A DNA stretch of 64,000 nucleotides from Cephalotrichum gorgonifer (Eukaryota > Ascomycota > Sordariomycetes > Microascales > Microascaceae), in NCBI GenBank assembly GCA_900312665.1, contig ONZQ02000009.1, forward strand, positions 852,420 to 916,419, given 5' to 3'. The number at the start of each line of letters is the position of its first letter. Within the stretch, counting starts at the first letter, position 1. The notes below the pieces were generated by a model that saw only the letters and a list, made by a program, of their open reading frames with translations, did no database searches and had not been told where the DNA came from. The translations under genes were made by a program, and so were the position numbers. This document shows positions 33,349 to 44,519 of this stretch, piece after piece.

Positions 33349-35051
33349 TCAATTAACTACCTTGGGCAGTCCAGCCAAAAATAGTAACGCTATGCAGATC
33401 AGGATCCAGACCCAAGACCTCGGCCTCAGTGGATGGGCCCGGATCTGTACCGATGATACCCATCGAGGGCCAAACTGAACTCGACCTTGATCTTGCCGTC
33501 CATAAGCAAGACCCTGAGACTCTCGAGCCGTCCTGATGCCTCTTACCGCTAGAGCAGTTATCACACCCCGGCTTCCAATCTTGACTCCTTCCTTGCCGTA
33601 CCGCCAAAGCCATACCCGCTCCCATCCTCCATCTACCTGCTGGGTCTCCAGCAGGGTGTTCAAATCTCTTGGGTTCTGCATCTCTAGACCCTGCGCAGCT
33701 ACTAGGCGCAACGCCGCACCAAGAGGATTTCGGTCACACCCCATGCGCTCCTGCAGCCGTGTTCTCAGCAGTGATCGCAACTCTTTCAGACCCTCGTCGC
33801 TCGGGCGCTTTGCGCACACGTCGATGAGCGAGTAGAAAATCCAGTCTGGGTTGTCGTAGTACCTTGTCCCGAAGAGATGTGCGCTGGAGCGCAGTACGCT
33901 GCAGAGATACGCGCATGTGCCGGGGAGTTTGTCGCCCCAGCCGTGGAGGTAGAAGAAGCGGAAGACGGAGGCGCAGATGCAGTGGCAGAACCGAGGGCGT
34001 GACTTGTCGAACCAGCACTGCTCAAAGTGTTAGAAACGATGTTCGAGAACCGTGTGAAGAAGTATATACGAGGAAGAGAACTTTCGTAGGGAAGCCCGTC
34101 CGGGTTGAGATTGGATAGTATCATCTCCACGGCAAGTTGCTTTTCCACCCTTGGGATGTCATCCAATACAACCATGGCGAGCGACGTCGTGTCCGAATCG
34201 TCAGGGTAAACGGTACCAGTAATCTCACTTGCTCCGACCAAATAGCTCCAAGTCGGACCGTCATTCACCAGTCTGACCAAGCTCCTACTCAGCTCCGCTG
34301 CCTTGGCCTTTCGTTTTCCTCGGACATACCTATCGCCGGTACTTTCTAATATGAGTAGTTGCGAGTAGTTATCCCGATGCCTTATTCCCGTGCTCGTCTC
34401 GCAGAAGTGAGACTGGGCATTCTCCCTCAAGAACGCCATGCCACGCTCTACAGGATCGCCGAGCAGGTTGTGGAGCATCGTGATGGTAGTTTTCGTGTTG
34501 TCAAACAACACGCACCGCATGCCCAAGCATTGAGCTGCAATTACGTTCTCCAGTCTGTCGTCGACGAAAATGCATGACTTGCCGTCTAGTTCAAAGCGTT
34601 CTATAAACCTTGTGTAACACACGGTGTCGGGCTTGCGAGAACCCGATGAGGAGGAGATGAACATTCCGTCGAATATGGCCCATTCGTCAATGGTCCGCTT
34701 AAGATACTGATAGTCGACCTCCGCGAGGTTTGAGAAACCGAGTACACTGAGCATCGGATATATATTTTTGAGCTGTCGTATACCGTCAAGCATTTCTGTG
34801 TTTGTGTGAAGGGCATCTTTCATCTGCTGTAGACTCTGAGTCCAAGCTTCTGGTTCAAAACTAAACGAATCACAGAGAGTATCGACGCAGTCTTCGTGGG
34901 AGAGCAGCCCGCGTTCGTAGTCGTGCCAAGTGGGTGAGTCGAGTCCATTCTTGATCTGCCGAACAGAGAGAAGGGTGGCATAGGAGGGTGAGTAAGATAA
35001 TAGGACCCCCCCGATATCTAGAACGAGGGTTGAGTATTTGGTGGTTGCCAT
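33349..35051 (-). CDS. HAD-type drimane sesquiterpene cyclase with a non-canonical splice donor
   Basis: It resembles the AstC class of fungal terpene cyclases, in which a HAD-like N-terminal domain is fused to a terpene-synthase beta domain that cyclises farnesyl diphosphate to drimanyl diphosphate by protonation. Exon 1 (35051-34086, 322 codons) carries the HAD domain (LVLDIGGVLL; RKPDTVCY; CIFVDDRLENV) and the class II acid motif DSDTT (residues 285-289). The first HAD Asp (D12) is present, but the second Asp of DxD is Gly (D-I-G). Exon 2 (from 34017) resumes CWFDKSRPRF and ends with the conserved VDGGWERVW and KIGSRGVITALAV. The only in-phase join is a 68-nt intron starting GAAAGT and ending AGCAG; no GT donor fits. 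Hence it is either a rare GA-AG intron, a sequence error or a disabled gene. The end after the GSRGV block is uncertain; 33349 is the in-frame stop. Confidence 0.82.
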
Positions 35052-36011
35052 CGTGAATGTTTATTGAGGTCTTCGGCTATCGGTCCAACAAGGAGGGATA
35101 CTGGGTATGCTCACTTGAAATACGGCTATGGTAGCATCGCTTTCATGTTGGACCAAACGGTGCAGAGTACTCTACCGCACTCTTGGTCCAGTACCTCTAC
35201 CCACAATGGTCCACATCACAAACTTTTAACGCCTAGCTGTCCAACTCAATGGCAAGTGGCGCCCGCATCGGACCTCCGGAGCTGCATGTTGATTTACACT
35301 GATTTACACAATGAAGAAGGGTATAGGGTGACTGAGGCTGAGCTGAGGCTACGGCATTGAGTGGACCGGGGCTTCCGGGGGGTGTCAAGAGTATGTCTTC
35401 GGGACTGCTGGTGATCGGATCGCCTCCTAACCAACACCGAGTGCGGTGCGGTATTCTCTGTTCTTGAACGCATGTGTTGGCCCGTCACCTCCTGCTAAAT
35501 CGCGTTGGTCGAGTCTCTGATGCTGTTGGAAGCGGGTGTGGTATTCAGTGAATGCCCCACGCCATGTGCGTGCTGCTAGCAGCCAGTGGAGGGCTGGTCT
35601 GATGGATGCTTCGAGGTTCAGCTAGCCATGAGCAAGGTGGGACGGATGAAAGGTGGTAAGGTGCTATGGGCCAATGGGAAATTTCTGGAGAAAGATGTGG
35701 CATGCATGAGCAGACCGAGCTGAGTTTTACTACTGGAAAAATGGACATGGGAGGTGTTTAGTGTGAGTGGGTTGATAGGGAGTCTCCTAAGTACCAGAAG
35801 CGAGAATGTCGTTACCCGGATTTTTGGCACGGTGGTCAACTTGTCTATATATAGTCTATAGCTGGGAGGACTAGGTGCACCTAGACTATACTCACAAGGA
35901 CCAACCCCCCTTATCTCCATGTTATCATAAATTGTCGCGGCCAGCTAGGCCGCTTCCCTGTATTGGAGACTTATAAAGTATCGCAATGGGCCCATCCTTT
36001 CCAGACCCCAG
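35052..36011. other. Intergenic between terpene cyclase promoter and MFS gene 3' end
   Basis: About 1 kb. It includes the presumed terpene cyclase promoter at its left end. No tailoring-enzyme gene, regulator or RNA gene is present. Confidence 0.45.
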
Positions 36012-37919
36012 TCACACCTTGTGCTCTCGTGTTCCCTCTTCGTCGTCATGGCGGATCTCTTTCCTCACGGCGGCAGCCTGCCTCTCCCGAAGTTCGTCGT
36101 CCTCAAACACTATGGACGTGTTAGCACTTCCCTCCCAACCCTTAGTCGCGTCGCGTCGGAGGATGACACTTACGGAACGCGAGCTCCTCGAGAGTTCGGT
36201 TATACGTCTCCGGGTAGAAAGTATACTGGAACAGAAACTCGAAGAAGATCCAGCCGCAGTAGACGGCCATGAACTTCCACCCGATCGCCGACAGGGCAAG
36301 GGGGTTGACGTTGTTCGAGAAGAAGCCGCCCAGCTTTCCGAAGATCTGCTGGACGCCTATACCTCGGCTTCTCGTCGCGTATGGGAATAGCTCGATCAGG
36401 TAAGCTAGAAGACGGACGTTAGCTAGAGCGTGACCGGAGGTTTGGTGGAGCCCCTTGAGGGTGAGGGGGCGGCCCCTTACTATAGGTTAATGCATAGTTG
36501 CCGAGGTTGTTGCAAGGGGTATAGGCGAAGTAGAAGAACAGAGCCACATTGGAGGCAGCCTTGTTGACCGTGTTGTGGTCGTCCGCCCACTTCAGGCGCT
36601 CGAACGCAACGGTCATCCCGATGAAGGCGAGACACATGGACAGCGTAGAGGTCATGTATATAACTCGACGGGGGAAGCGGGTGACGAAGAGGGCAATGGG
36701 GATAGCAACGATAAGGTGCCAGCAGAGGTTTGCGATGTTGATGCGCGTCTTGGCGTACGTCGATGTATACCCCATCATCTTGAACAGAAGGTTGGAATAG
36801 TACGAGAGGAGTGTATTGCCGGACATCTGAGTGAAGAGGCCCAGGAAAGCAGTGATGAAGACGCGGCGCCGCATCCCTGGCGTGTTGACCATGTCCATCC
36901 AGGACATCTTGGAGCTCTCGATCTCAAGCTTGATGGTGTTCTTGATCTGTGCCATTTCCGCGTGCACTATAGGGCTGGTGGCATCGCCTTCGGCGTGGTA
37001 CTTCACTAGTATCGCATATGCCTCGTCCTCCCTGTCCCGGCTGACAAGCCACCGTGGGCTGTCCGGAAGGAATCTGACCCAAGTTAGTCGGGATGGTGTT
37101 TCAAGAGGGACGACTGGTGGGCGCGGCTTACAATACTGTAGCTATTTGGAGGAGAGAAGGGCAGATCTGCAGCAAGGACGGGATGCGCCAGGCCCAGTCT
37201 CCTTTTATCTCGACGGTGCCGAGGGTAATCGCCGCGGCGGTTATTGCGCCAATATAGTACGACGCGTTGAATAGAGTTGTCAACACGGCACGCTCCTTGG
37301 GGTATCCGAGCTCTCCTAACAAAGCAGAGCCCGACATGATTGCGAAGAGGATGCCGACACCAAGCAGCATACGGGCCACGATGTACATCGCCACTATAGT
37401 GCGTAAGATAATTTGTGGTCACATATAAAGGAGTCGCAAAGACATATACTCACCATGCTGGGCGAATCCCTGCATAATTGCACCAACCACCATGATAAGG
37501 GACCCCGTCATGACAGACCATCGTCGGCCAAAGTGCTGATTCACCCACGGTGCGATGGGGACGGCTAGAACGGAGCCGAGCTGATAGGACGAGTTGATGA
37601 AGCCTAGTAGGGAGGGCTTGATAGCGAAGTCTCCATCCGAATCCTTGTATCCTTGACCAAAGTCTGGTTGGAATGGTTAATTGCGAGGACTGTGATCTAA
37701 CATAGGACGAGACTTACATGATCTGAAGTGGTCTGAGAACTGCAGGGTGTTCATCAGCTGGGAGTCGAAGCCGGACGTCATCTCAACTCCCATGCAGCAG
37801 CAGAATAGCAGCATGTACATGCCGCGCAGATTCGGCTTCTTATACCAAGGCACTTTGTCTTCGGCAACCATACGTGTAAGGATGTCCGCCGACCGATCCC
37901 CAGCTTTAAGAATAGCCAT
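36012..37919 (-). CDS. MFS sugar transporter (lactose/cellodextrin permease-like)
   Basis: Proton-linked sugar importer of the plasma membrane, major facilitator superfamily. Six exons (37919-37718, 37663-37454, 37393-37132, 37073-36481, 36404-36174, 36109-36012) join in phase to 531 residues; introns are 54-76 nt. Signatures are GFDSQLMNTLQ in helix 1, FGRRWSVMTG after helix 2, LLGELGYPKERA near helix 5, PDSPRWL before the central loop, ELFPYATRSRGIG after helix 10 and YPETYNRTLEEL after helix 12. About 12 helices are expected. The start (MAILKAG) is the last ATG before the conserved block; an upstream in-frame ATG at 38030 is possible. With the neighbouring beta-mannosidase it may import mannosides, which is inference. 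Confidence 0.93.
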
Positions 37920-39146
37920 AATATAGGGCTTATGGGGATGATTTCCTATAAGATTGAGAGAATGGGATACACCGGAAGCTGGATATATATGTTGGCAGAG
38001 TGGGACTTGATGTGGGAACATGGACATCAAAAGAACATGTAGATGATTTTATACACTACGACTTCCAAGCTTAAAGGGCTCCCCGGAATCTGGGGTCCCC
38101 GATATGCCGGAGGCTGCATCCTTTCCCCGCATCCGCTAGGGATAAAGTATCCGTGAGCTTCCCTGTAAGTTTGGGGTTCAAGACCTGATCTGGGCGCGTT
38201 CTATTTCCGCCGAAGCACAAAGCACCGGATATTTCTCCGCAAGAGTTCTCCTCCTCTCTCTCTATATCTCTCTCTCCAGCCCCCTTGCCATCGGATATAC
38301 TAGTGCTGACAGACTCGGCTGGTGGTCCAGTACTATTCACTTGGCATCCGTGTCCTTGAGGGGTGGTCAAAGTCGGGAGGACGGCACGAGGACAAGGCTT
38401 GTGTACTCCGTATCTGGGAATAGAAATGCCGATCCCTATTGCAGGAATTCACTAGGGCAGACTGGACTTATCATATAAGTCGGTATACTCGTAGGAGGAA
38501 CAAGCTGGTATTGCACTCGCGGCACCAGCACTCCTTGGCTTTACTGGTAGTTGAACTACCTGAAGAGTTTCCATTACTGCTCTTCCTATCGGCATGAAAA
38601 GGGTGACTATAGTCCAGTTCTCCACTAAGGCCAGTTTCTCTGGTGGCGTATTAGGTTAGTTGAGCTATTCCTAACTAAGGTCGCATATGTTACGAGGTTT
38701 TATAAAAGTCGTCATACGTCGGGGAAGGTCGGGAAGAAAACGACGACTAGCAGTGCCATCCGATGGGGTTATATTATTGAGATTGCACAGGTTCAGTTAA
38801 GCGGAAATAAGCCTGTGGGAACACCGTATAGTCACTTAAAGCGAAATACATACACGCACAGACACACACCCACACGAGGATCGCTCTCGGCACCGATAGT
38901 AACCCCAGCTTATGCATTGGAGGCGACTTATGCACTCTGAGAATACAGGGAAACTAGGATAGCTACGGACATGACGCGTATAGCTTTCACCATGATACTA
39001 TGGGGTAACCGGGAGAAGGCTACCTCAAGAGAAGGCATTGTCGGATATCTCTCTTCACTAGCCACGGTCATTGTGGCCGAAGCCAATGCAGAAGGGGACA
39101 ATGGCAGGCCTCTCATAGTGCCGAAGACTACCCTATATTGATACCC
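37920..39146. other. Intergenic: MFS promoter and beta-mannosidase 3' region
   Basis: About 1.2 kb. The MFS promoter lies at the left. A CT-rich stretch (about 38248-38278) is the only simple repeat. No conserved frame is seen. Confidence 0.45.
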
Positions 39147-41976
39147 CTAGTTTCCCATCCCATAGTACCACCAAGTCGGCTTCTCCTTCAGTCCCTTTCC
39201 GATGATGGTAAGCTCCTGGCCTGGAACGACGTCTACACAGTTGTCGCTCCACTGCACCCCGTCATTGGTGAAGAACAGACCCTTCACAGGTTTAGACGCC
39301 GAGATGACCAATTCTTCCTGCCCACGGACTTCAACCACAAGCTGGCGGTCGGGGAACGTAAGGTGCTTGAGCGGCTGCGGCCAGTCGACGTCATGGGACA
39401 AGAGCTTCCCCTCCGAGCCGAAGATCTCCGAAATCACTACTGTGAGCTCCTCGTCGGGCGTCTCGCCGCTCGTGACCTCGGTAGTCCCCGTGGGGCCGGC
39501 CTCGACTGTCTTCTCGATGGGGCTGCGCACCTCCAGCCCGGTCTTGATACCGACGAATCGAATGCGGAGCTTAAGTGTTTGGGTCTCGGTGGTGGAGTTC
39601 GCCACCCACACCGAGTACGTCGATTCCCGAGGAGGGTAGATGTGCGGCGTGGAGTGGGTGACGATGCCAGCGGAATCACGACTGGTCTTCCCGTTGCACA
39701 AGGCCTCATGCTGCGCGTTCGGCTTCGGGTTGATCTTCATTTTGCGGGAGACGCCCGTGGTCACTGGTCGCATTGCCCTGGCGATGGCATAGTACGCCAT
39801 CTTGGGCCTCTCGAAGTAATCGACAATAGCCCAGCTTACTGCTGGCCATGTGTCGTTCATCTGTGGAGGACGGAAAAAAAAGGGACTGTGAGCAACTAGT
39901 CATCGGCGGGAGAGAGATATCCTTTCAAATCTTGAGAAAAAAAAAGGGGATAGAAGCCAGGGAGAGTAGCTTACCTGCCAGACAAGAGCACCTCCACACT
40001 CTCTCCCCTGGAACTGTCTACGCCAGCCGCGGAACGCGTAGTACATCGCTTCGCTCTGGGTAAGCTGTGATAGATAGACGTACGCCTCCAGCTCAAACGA
40101 CATCCGGAGGTTCTCTCCCATGCAAGTGAACATGCGCTTTTCATATGAGTTCGCCTTGATGTGAGACTCGAACGCCTTGCTCTGTGGGCTGAGGTCATCG
40201 CTGTCGCCGAAGAAGGACTCCTTGATGGTCGTAACCGAGGGACAAGACAACATCCCAAACTCGGATACGAAACGAGCCGTGACGTCGGGGTATCGCTGGT
40301 ACGGGAGGAGCATGCCGCTGGACACATTCCAGATATGGGCGTCTCCGGCCGTGCGATCGGTGTTGTTGTCGACGCCGCCAAAGGGAGAGCCCGGCCAGTA
40401 CAGGGCCCTTGGGGAGTGCTCCTTGACGAGATCCGGTAGGATCCTCTCGTACGTGAGACGGGCGCCGAACGTGGACTCTGCCCACTTCTCCTCCGGCATC
40501 GTCATGTCGTGGTTAAGACCTTCATTCGCGACCTGGTAGTCCTCGTTATTTCCAGCCCATATGGCCAGGGAGGGATGCGATCTCAGGCGCTTGATGGCCT
40601 GAGTGGCCTCTTCCCTGACGCTGTTGATGAATTCCTCGTCGGACGGGTACTGTCCGCAGGCGAAGCAGAAATCCTGCCAGACGAGGACTCCTTGCCGGTC
40701 GCATTCGTCAAAGAAGGAGTCGTCCTCGTAGATACCGCCGCCCCATATGCGTATCATGTTCTGGTTCCCTCGCACCGCCAGCTCGATCCATCGCTTGTAC
40801 CTATCTGGCGTCATCCGGGGCAGGAATGAGTCCCCGGGAATCCAGTTGCTGCCTCCCATGAAGATGGGTATGCCGTTACAGGCAAAGTAAAACGACGACC
40901 CCTCTTTAAGAGGGGATTGGATCAACTCGACCTGTCGGATGCCAACGGTCTGGGTCTTGGAATCGAGGATCTCGCCCTTGTCCGACCGCACGGTGACCTG
41001 GATTTGGTATAGCGGCTGCTTGCCGTGGCTATGGGGGTACCACAGCTCGGGGTTCTCGATGCGATAACTCGAGGAGCCTCCCTGCGTCTTCTGCGGAGGT
41101 ATGACCCGCCCTGCAGGCTCCGCCAACTCGATCTCTAGGTAATGCGACGGGATGCTAGGCTCAACTGTGGCGTCAATTGTCACGGCCGCCTCCGTGAGAC
41201 CGGCTGAGAGATCAATGTCGACCTTGATCTCTTCAACCCGGGAAATGTACCGTTCGAGGCGGATGGGCTTCCAAGGCCCACAGGTCACGAATGACGGACC
41301 CCAGTCCCAGCCAAAATGGTACTGAGCCTTGCGAACGTAGACCCTTCCGTAATGACCGTTCCAGCAGAGGCGGTCGCCTTTCTGAGCGCGTAGCTCCTCA
41401 CTAATGTTGTAGGCGGATCCGAAGACGATCTCCAACTCGTTGGTGGGGCGGATGTGCTTCCTAACGTCGACTCTGTGGGCGATGAACATATTATCGCTCC
41501 TAAGGCTAGATGTCAGCTTCGTGGAGCGCTTCTTTTGGATCGGCAGATGCCAGTAGTACATACTTGAGTATCTCTTCTCCATTCAGCTTCACCGTGGCGA
41601 ATGTGTCGAGACCATCAAAGACGAGATCTACACGCTCATCTTGGCCGACGGCGCTGGCCTCGAATGTCGTGGTGTATACCCACATTTTGCTATGGATCCA
41701 TTGGGTATCCGCTTCATTCCGGCCAACGAAAGGATCTGGTATGGCCTTCGCCGCCAACAAGTCGAGGTGGATGCTGTATGTAGTACGTCCCAGTCAGTTG
41801 GGAGAACGTTTCTCACCAGCACTAAAGATGTGAGGAGCAGAAGATGATGTGCAATATGATAATAATCATACGAAGCGCTATTCACTTACTTGGTTGGAAT
41901 CTCAGTGCTGCCGGCGAGGTCAGGGTCAACGCTATCCCGCCAGCTCCAGGAAGTAAGGGCTTGCTTTGAGGCCATG
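39147..41976 (-). CDS. Beta-mannosidase, GH2 family, intracellular (type B)
   Basis: Retaining exo-beta-mannosidase that releases mannose from the non-reducing ends of beta-1,4-mannosides. Exons 41976-41891, 41773-41564, 41505-39975 and 39860-39147 join in phase to 846 residues; introns are 117, 58 and 114 nt. The N-terminal jelly-roll domain includes MWVYTTTFEA, DGLDTFATVKLNG and DNMFIAHRVDV. The barrel contains HFGWDWGP and GGSNWIPGDS, the acid/base Glu region LAIWAGNNED, and the nucleophile Glu in RFVSEFGMLS. A C-terminal beta-rich domain ends WWYYGMGN. No signal peptide follows MASKQALTSW, so the enzyme should be cytosolic and need an importer, which the adjacent MFS gene could supply. 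It is divergent from the FAD-dependent oxidoreductase gene. Confidence 0.95.
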
Positions 41977-42749
41977 TTGTCTTGGTGTCTTCTTACTCCT
42001 CCTAGGGAAAATATGATTATAGATGTACTCAGTTTCGTCTAAGGGATTATCCTCTGAAGAAAATTTTGTGGATATTTAAGGCACGGGGACCTGACACGCA
42101 CAAAAAGCCGAGCTATAGTACATGTAAGGGTGGTGAATAATACGGGGTGTCGCTCTTTAAGAGGATGCTGTTCAAGGAAGAGGTGATGACACCACCCCCC
42201 CCAACGAACCCCCACAGAAGTGGACTCGCGGGGGTTATTGGCCCGGAAATCCCATTACCCCTCCCGTATTTGCGGCCTTCCCTACCAATCGCCTCTAGAC
42301 TCAGAGGTATTACATGCTCAGCAGAGGATCTACGGAGTAGCTCCCTCCGCCGTTCTCACGATGCCCCACCCCCGCAAAACTATTAATTGATGGGCGAGAT
42401 CGGAGGGCCTGTATAGTCAAGTCAAAGCGCGATCGGATATGTTTCCGTCGGTGTAGAATCGAACCGTCGCCCCGGGAATCTGACCGATGATGCGGATATT
42501 GATATCCGCCGGAAAAGTGGGTACCTCCGGCAATCACTACCCGGGGCCGGGGACTGTCGGGAAGCTGCCGCTTCCGCTTTTAGGGTGTCATCTCAACTGC
42601 CATCCTCCATCGGTAGTTACCTGGAGTACATAGGAATGAAATTATTATATCACCATGAGTCGTTGCCGGGGGGGGAGGGCATGGCCAAATATTCGTATCC
42701 GCCTCTGAGTGTAGATCCTCCTTCCCTCTTTAACTAGAGAGATATTACA
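41977..42749. promoter_or_regulatory. Divergent promoter of beta-mannosidase and FAD oxidoreductase
   Basis: This 773-bp region separates two divergent starts. It contains a perfect CGG-N10-CCG palindrome (42492-42509). Close together at about 42207-42233 are two words matching the CreA carbon-repressor consensus SYGGRG (GTGGGG on the minus strand, GCGGGG on the plus strand). Repression by glucose and induction by a zinc-cluster factor would fit, but both are inferred. Confidence 0.5.
42492..42509. promoter_or_regulatory. Perfect palindrome CGG-N10-CCG, candidate zinc-cluster factor site
   Basis: GCGGATAT and ATATCCGC flank a 2-bp centre as perfect 8-bp arms, giving everted CGG triplets spaced by 10 bp. 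Zn(II)2Cys6 dimers commonly bind CGG triplets at fixed spacing. It sits about 240 bp before the oxidoreductase start and about 515 bp before the beta-mannosidase start. Confidence 0.5.
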
Positions 42750-44519
42750 ATGGCAGCGACTGATGATGCTGATCTTGTCATCCTGGGAGCAACTCCAGGG
42801 GGCATCGCCGCGGCCATCGCAGCGGCTCGCCTGTCTAAAACTAGCATCGTCCTTGAGCGGACGCCCTTCATCGGCGGTCTTCCTGCAAACGGCCTCGGCG
42901 CAACCGACATCGCCACGCGCGGTGCCACGGGTGGACTCTTCCTGGAGTTCGTGCGCAGAATCAAGGCCCATTATGTCGCCGTGTACGGGCCCGGCTCGGC
43001 CCAAGTTCGTGACAGCGACGACGGATACCACTTCGAGCCGTCTGTGGCGGAGAAAGTGTTTCACGGATGGCTCTCAGAATATCCCCAGATCAGAATCCTG
43101 ACCGAGCGGCAGTTCGACTTTGAGCCCGAGGATGTGGAGCGGCGAGGGGGGGAGATTTCCTCGATCCGAGTCACCAACCTGGGCGCAAACCGGGTGGAGA
43201 CCTTCAGCGGTCGGTTCTTCTTAGACTGCACGTACGAGGGGGACCTCGTCGCCGCGGCCGGCGTGCCCTTCTTCCTCGGCCGCGAGGGACAAGAGGCCTA
43301 CGGCGAGATCGGTGCCGGGAGGCTCTACAAGCGATGGTACGGGCCCGAATGCGCCGGGAGCACCCACTGCGGCGACAACGCCATCCAGGCCTACAACTAC
43401 CGGCTGTGCGTCACCGACGATCCCGACAACCGGATTGAGATCACGCGCCCGGCAAATTACAACCGGGACGAGTTCGCGTCGCTAGTTCACGACGTAAGAT
43501 CAGGCTTACACGCGGGCGTCGACGTCAAGGACATCTCTCAGGAACAAGTGGCACAGAACCTAAAGCTCGCCGAGCAGAACGAGAGACCCAACCCGGACAA
43601 GCTCGGAGGGATCCGCCGCCTTGTGAGCAGGGTGACGCTACCCAACCTCAAGATCGACGGGAACAATCAGCATTTCGCCCTCATATCCACCGACCTCCCC
43701 GAGGAGAACTGGCCGTACCCGACCTCAGGCTGGGCCTGGCGTGACCGCTTCGCGCGGCGGCTCAGGGAGTACACCGAGGGCCTCTTCTACTTCGCGCAGA
43801 ACGACCCGGCCCTTCCAGCTTGGTTCAGGGACGAGTGCCACGGCTGGGGCTGGGCGGCGGACGAATATCCCGAGAACGGACACTTCCCGCGCCAGATCTA
43901 CGTGCGCGAGGGGAGGAGGATGAAGGGGAAGCACATCTTCACCGCGAACGACGTGATTGTCCAGGCGGGAGGGGCCAGGATCACGAATGGGCCCGGCTCG
44001 GTGGAGGTGTACGGGGAAGCGAAGTCGGGAAGCGCGAGCAGTGGGATCGAGGACAGGGCGAGGTGCGCGTCAATACAGAGGATGAGTGTCACTGCGAGTC
44101 ACTACGCGCTCGACTCCCATGCCGTCCGGAAGCGGGAGCCAGGACGTGTCCACCTCGACGGCTTCTTTGGGTACTTCTGCAGTCCGTACAGCGTGCCATA
44201 CGGGGTAATGGTCCCCGATGCCCCTGTCACGAACCTGCTAGCCCCCGTGCCCGTGTCGGCGACGCACGTGGGCTTTTCCACCCTGCGTATGGAGCCGTGC
44301 TGGATGGCGCTCGGCCAGGCGGCCGGAATGGCCGCGGCGCTGTGCATGGATGCCGGTGTCGCCGCGGAGGACGTCGACATCGACGCGTTACAACGGGGTT
44401 TGCTGGACCAGGGAGCTGTCTTGATCTATAAGCCGAGCCTGTGGGAGGACGGTGTTGATGATGAGGCGAGGAAGAAGATGCAGTGGGAGTGGTTGCAAAC
44501 GGCCAAGGCCACTGAATGA
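42750..44519 (+). CDS. FAD-dependent oxidoreductase (FAD_oxidored family), intronless
   Basis: Flavoprotein of unknown substrate. It is a single exon of 589 residues. The N-terminal Rossmann dinucleotide motif reads LVILGATPGGIAAAIAAAR (about 9-27), followed by an acidic strand end (SIVLERTPFIGGLPANGLG). CTYEGDLVAAAGVPFFLGRE (about 164-183) and the C-terminal EPCWMALGQAAGMAAALCMD are typical of the FAD_oxidored family common in bacteria, where such genes often lie beside glycoside hydrolases. No signal peptide is seen. The lack of any intron in 1.8 kb, against four to six exons in the two genes to its left, is compatible with acquisition from bacteria but does not prove it. Context suggests a role in sugar or glycoside oxidation. 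Confidence 0.87.
   Translation: MAATDDADLVILGATPGGIAAAIAAARLSKTSIVLERTPFIGGLPANGLGATDIATRGATGGLFLEFVRRIKAHYVAVYGPGSAQVRDSDDGYHFEPSVAEKVFHGWLSEYPQIRILTERQFDFEPEDVERRGGEISSIRVTNLGANRVETFSGRFFLDCTYEGDLVAAAGVPFFLGREGQEAYGEIGAGRLYKRWYGPECAGSTHCGDNAIQAYNYRLCVTDDPDNRIEITRPANYNRDEFASLVHDVRSGLHAGVDVKDISQEQVAQNLKLAEQNERPNPDKLGGIRRLVSRVTLPNLKIDGNNQHFALISTDLPEENWPYPTSGWAWRDRFARRLREYTEGLFYFAQNDPALPAWFRDECHGWGWAADEYPENGHFPRQIYVREGRRMKGKHIFTANDVIVQAGGARITNGPGSVEVYGEAKSGSASSGIEDRARCASIQRMSVTASHYALDSHAVRKREPGRVHLDGFFGYFCSPYSVPYGVMVPDAPVTNLLAPVPVSATHVGFSTLRMEPCWMALGQAAGMAAALCMDAGVAAEDVDIDALQRGLLDQGAVLIYKPSLWEDGVDDEARKKMQWEWLQTAKATE

Noticed and set aside
42440..42475. tRNA-like B-box word (GGTTCGATTC on the minus strand)
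   Set aside because: The flanking bases do not form a T stem, and no acceptor stem, D arm or anticodon arm could be built.
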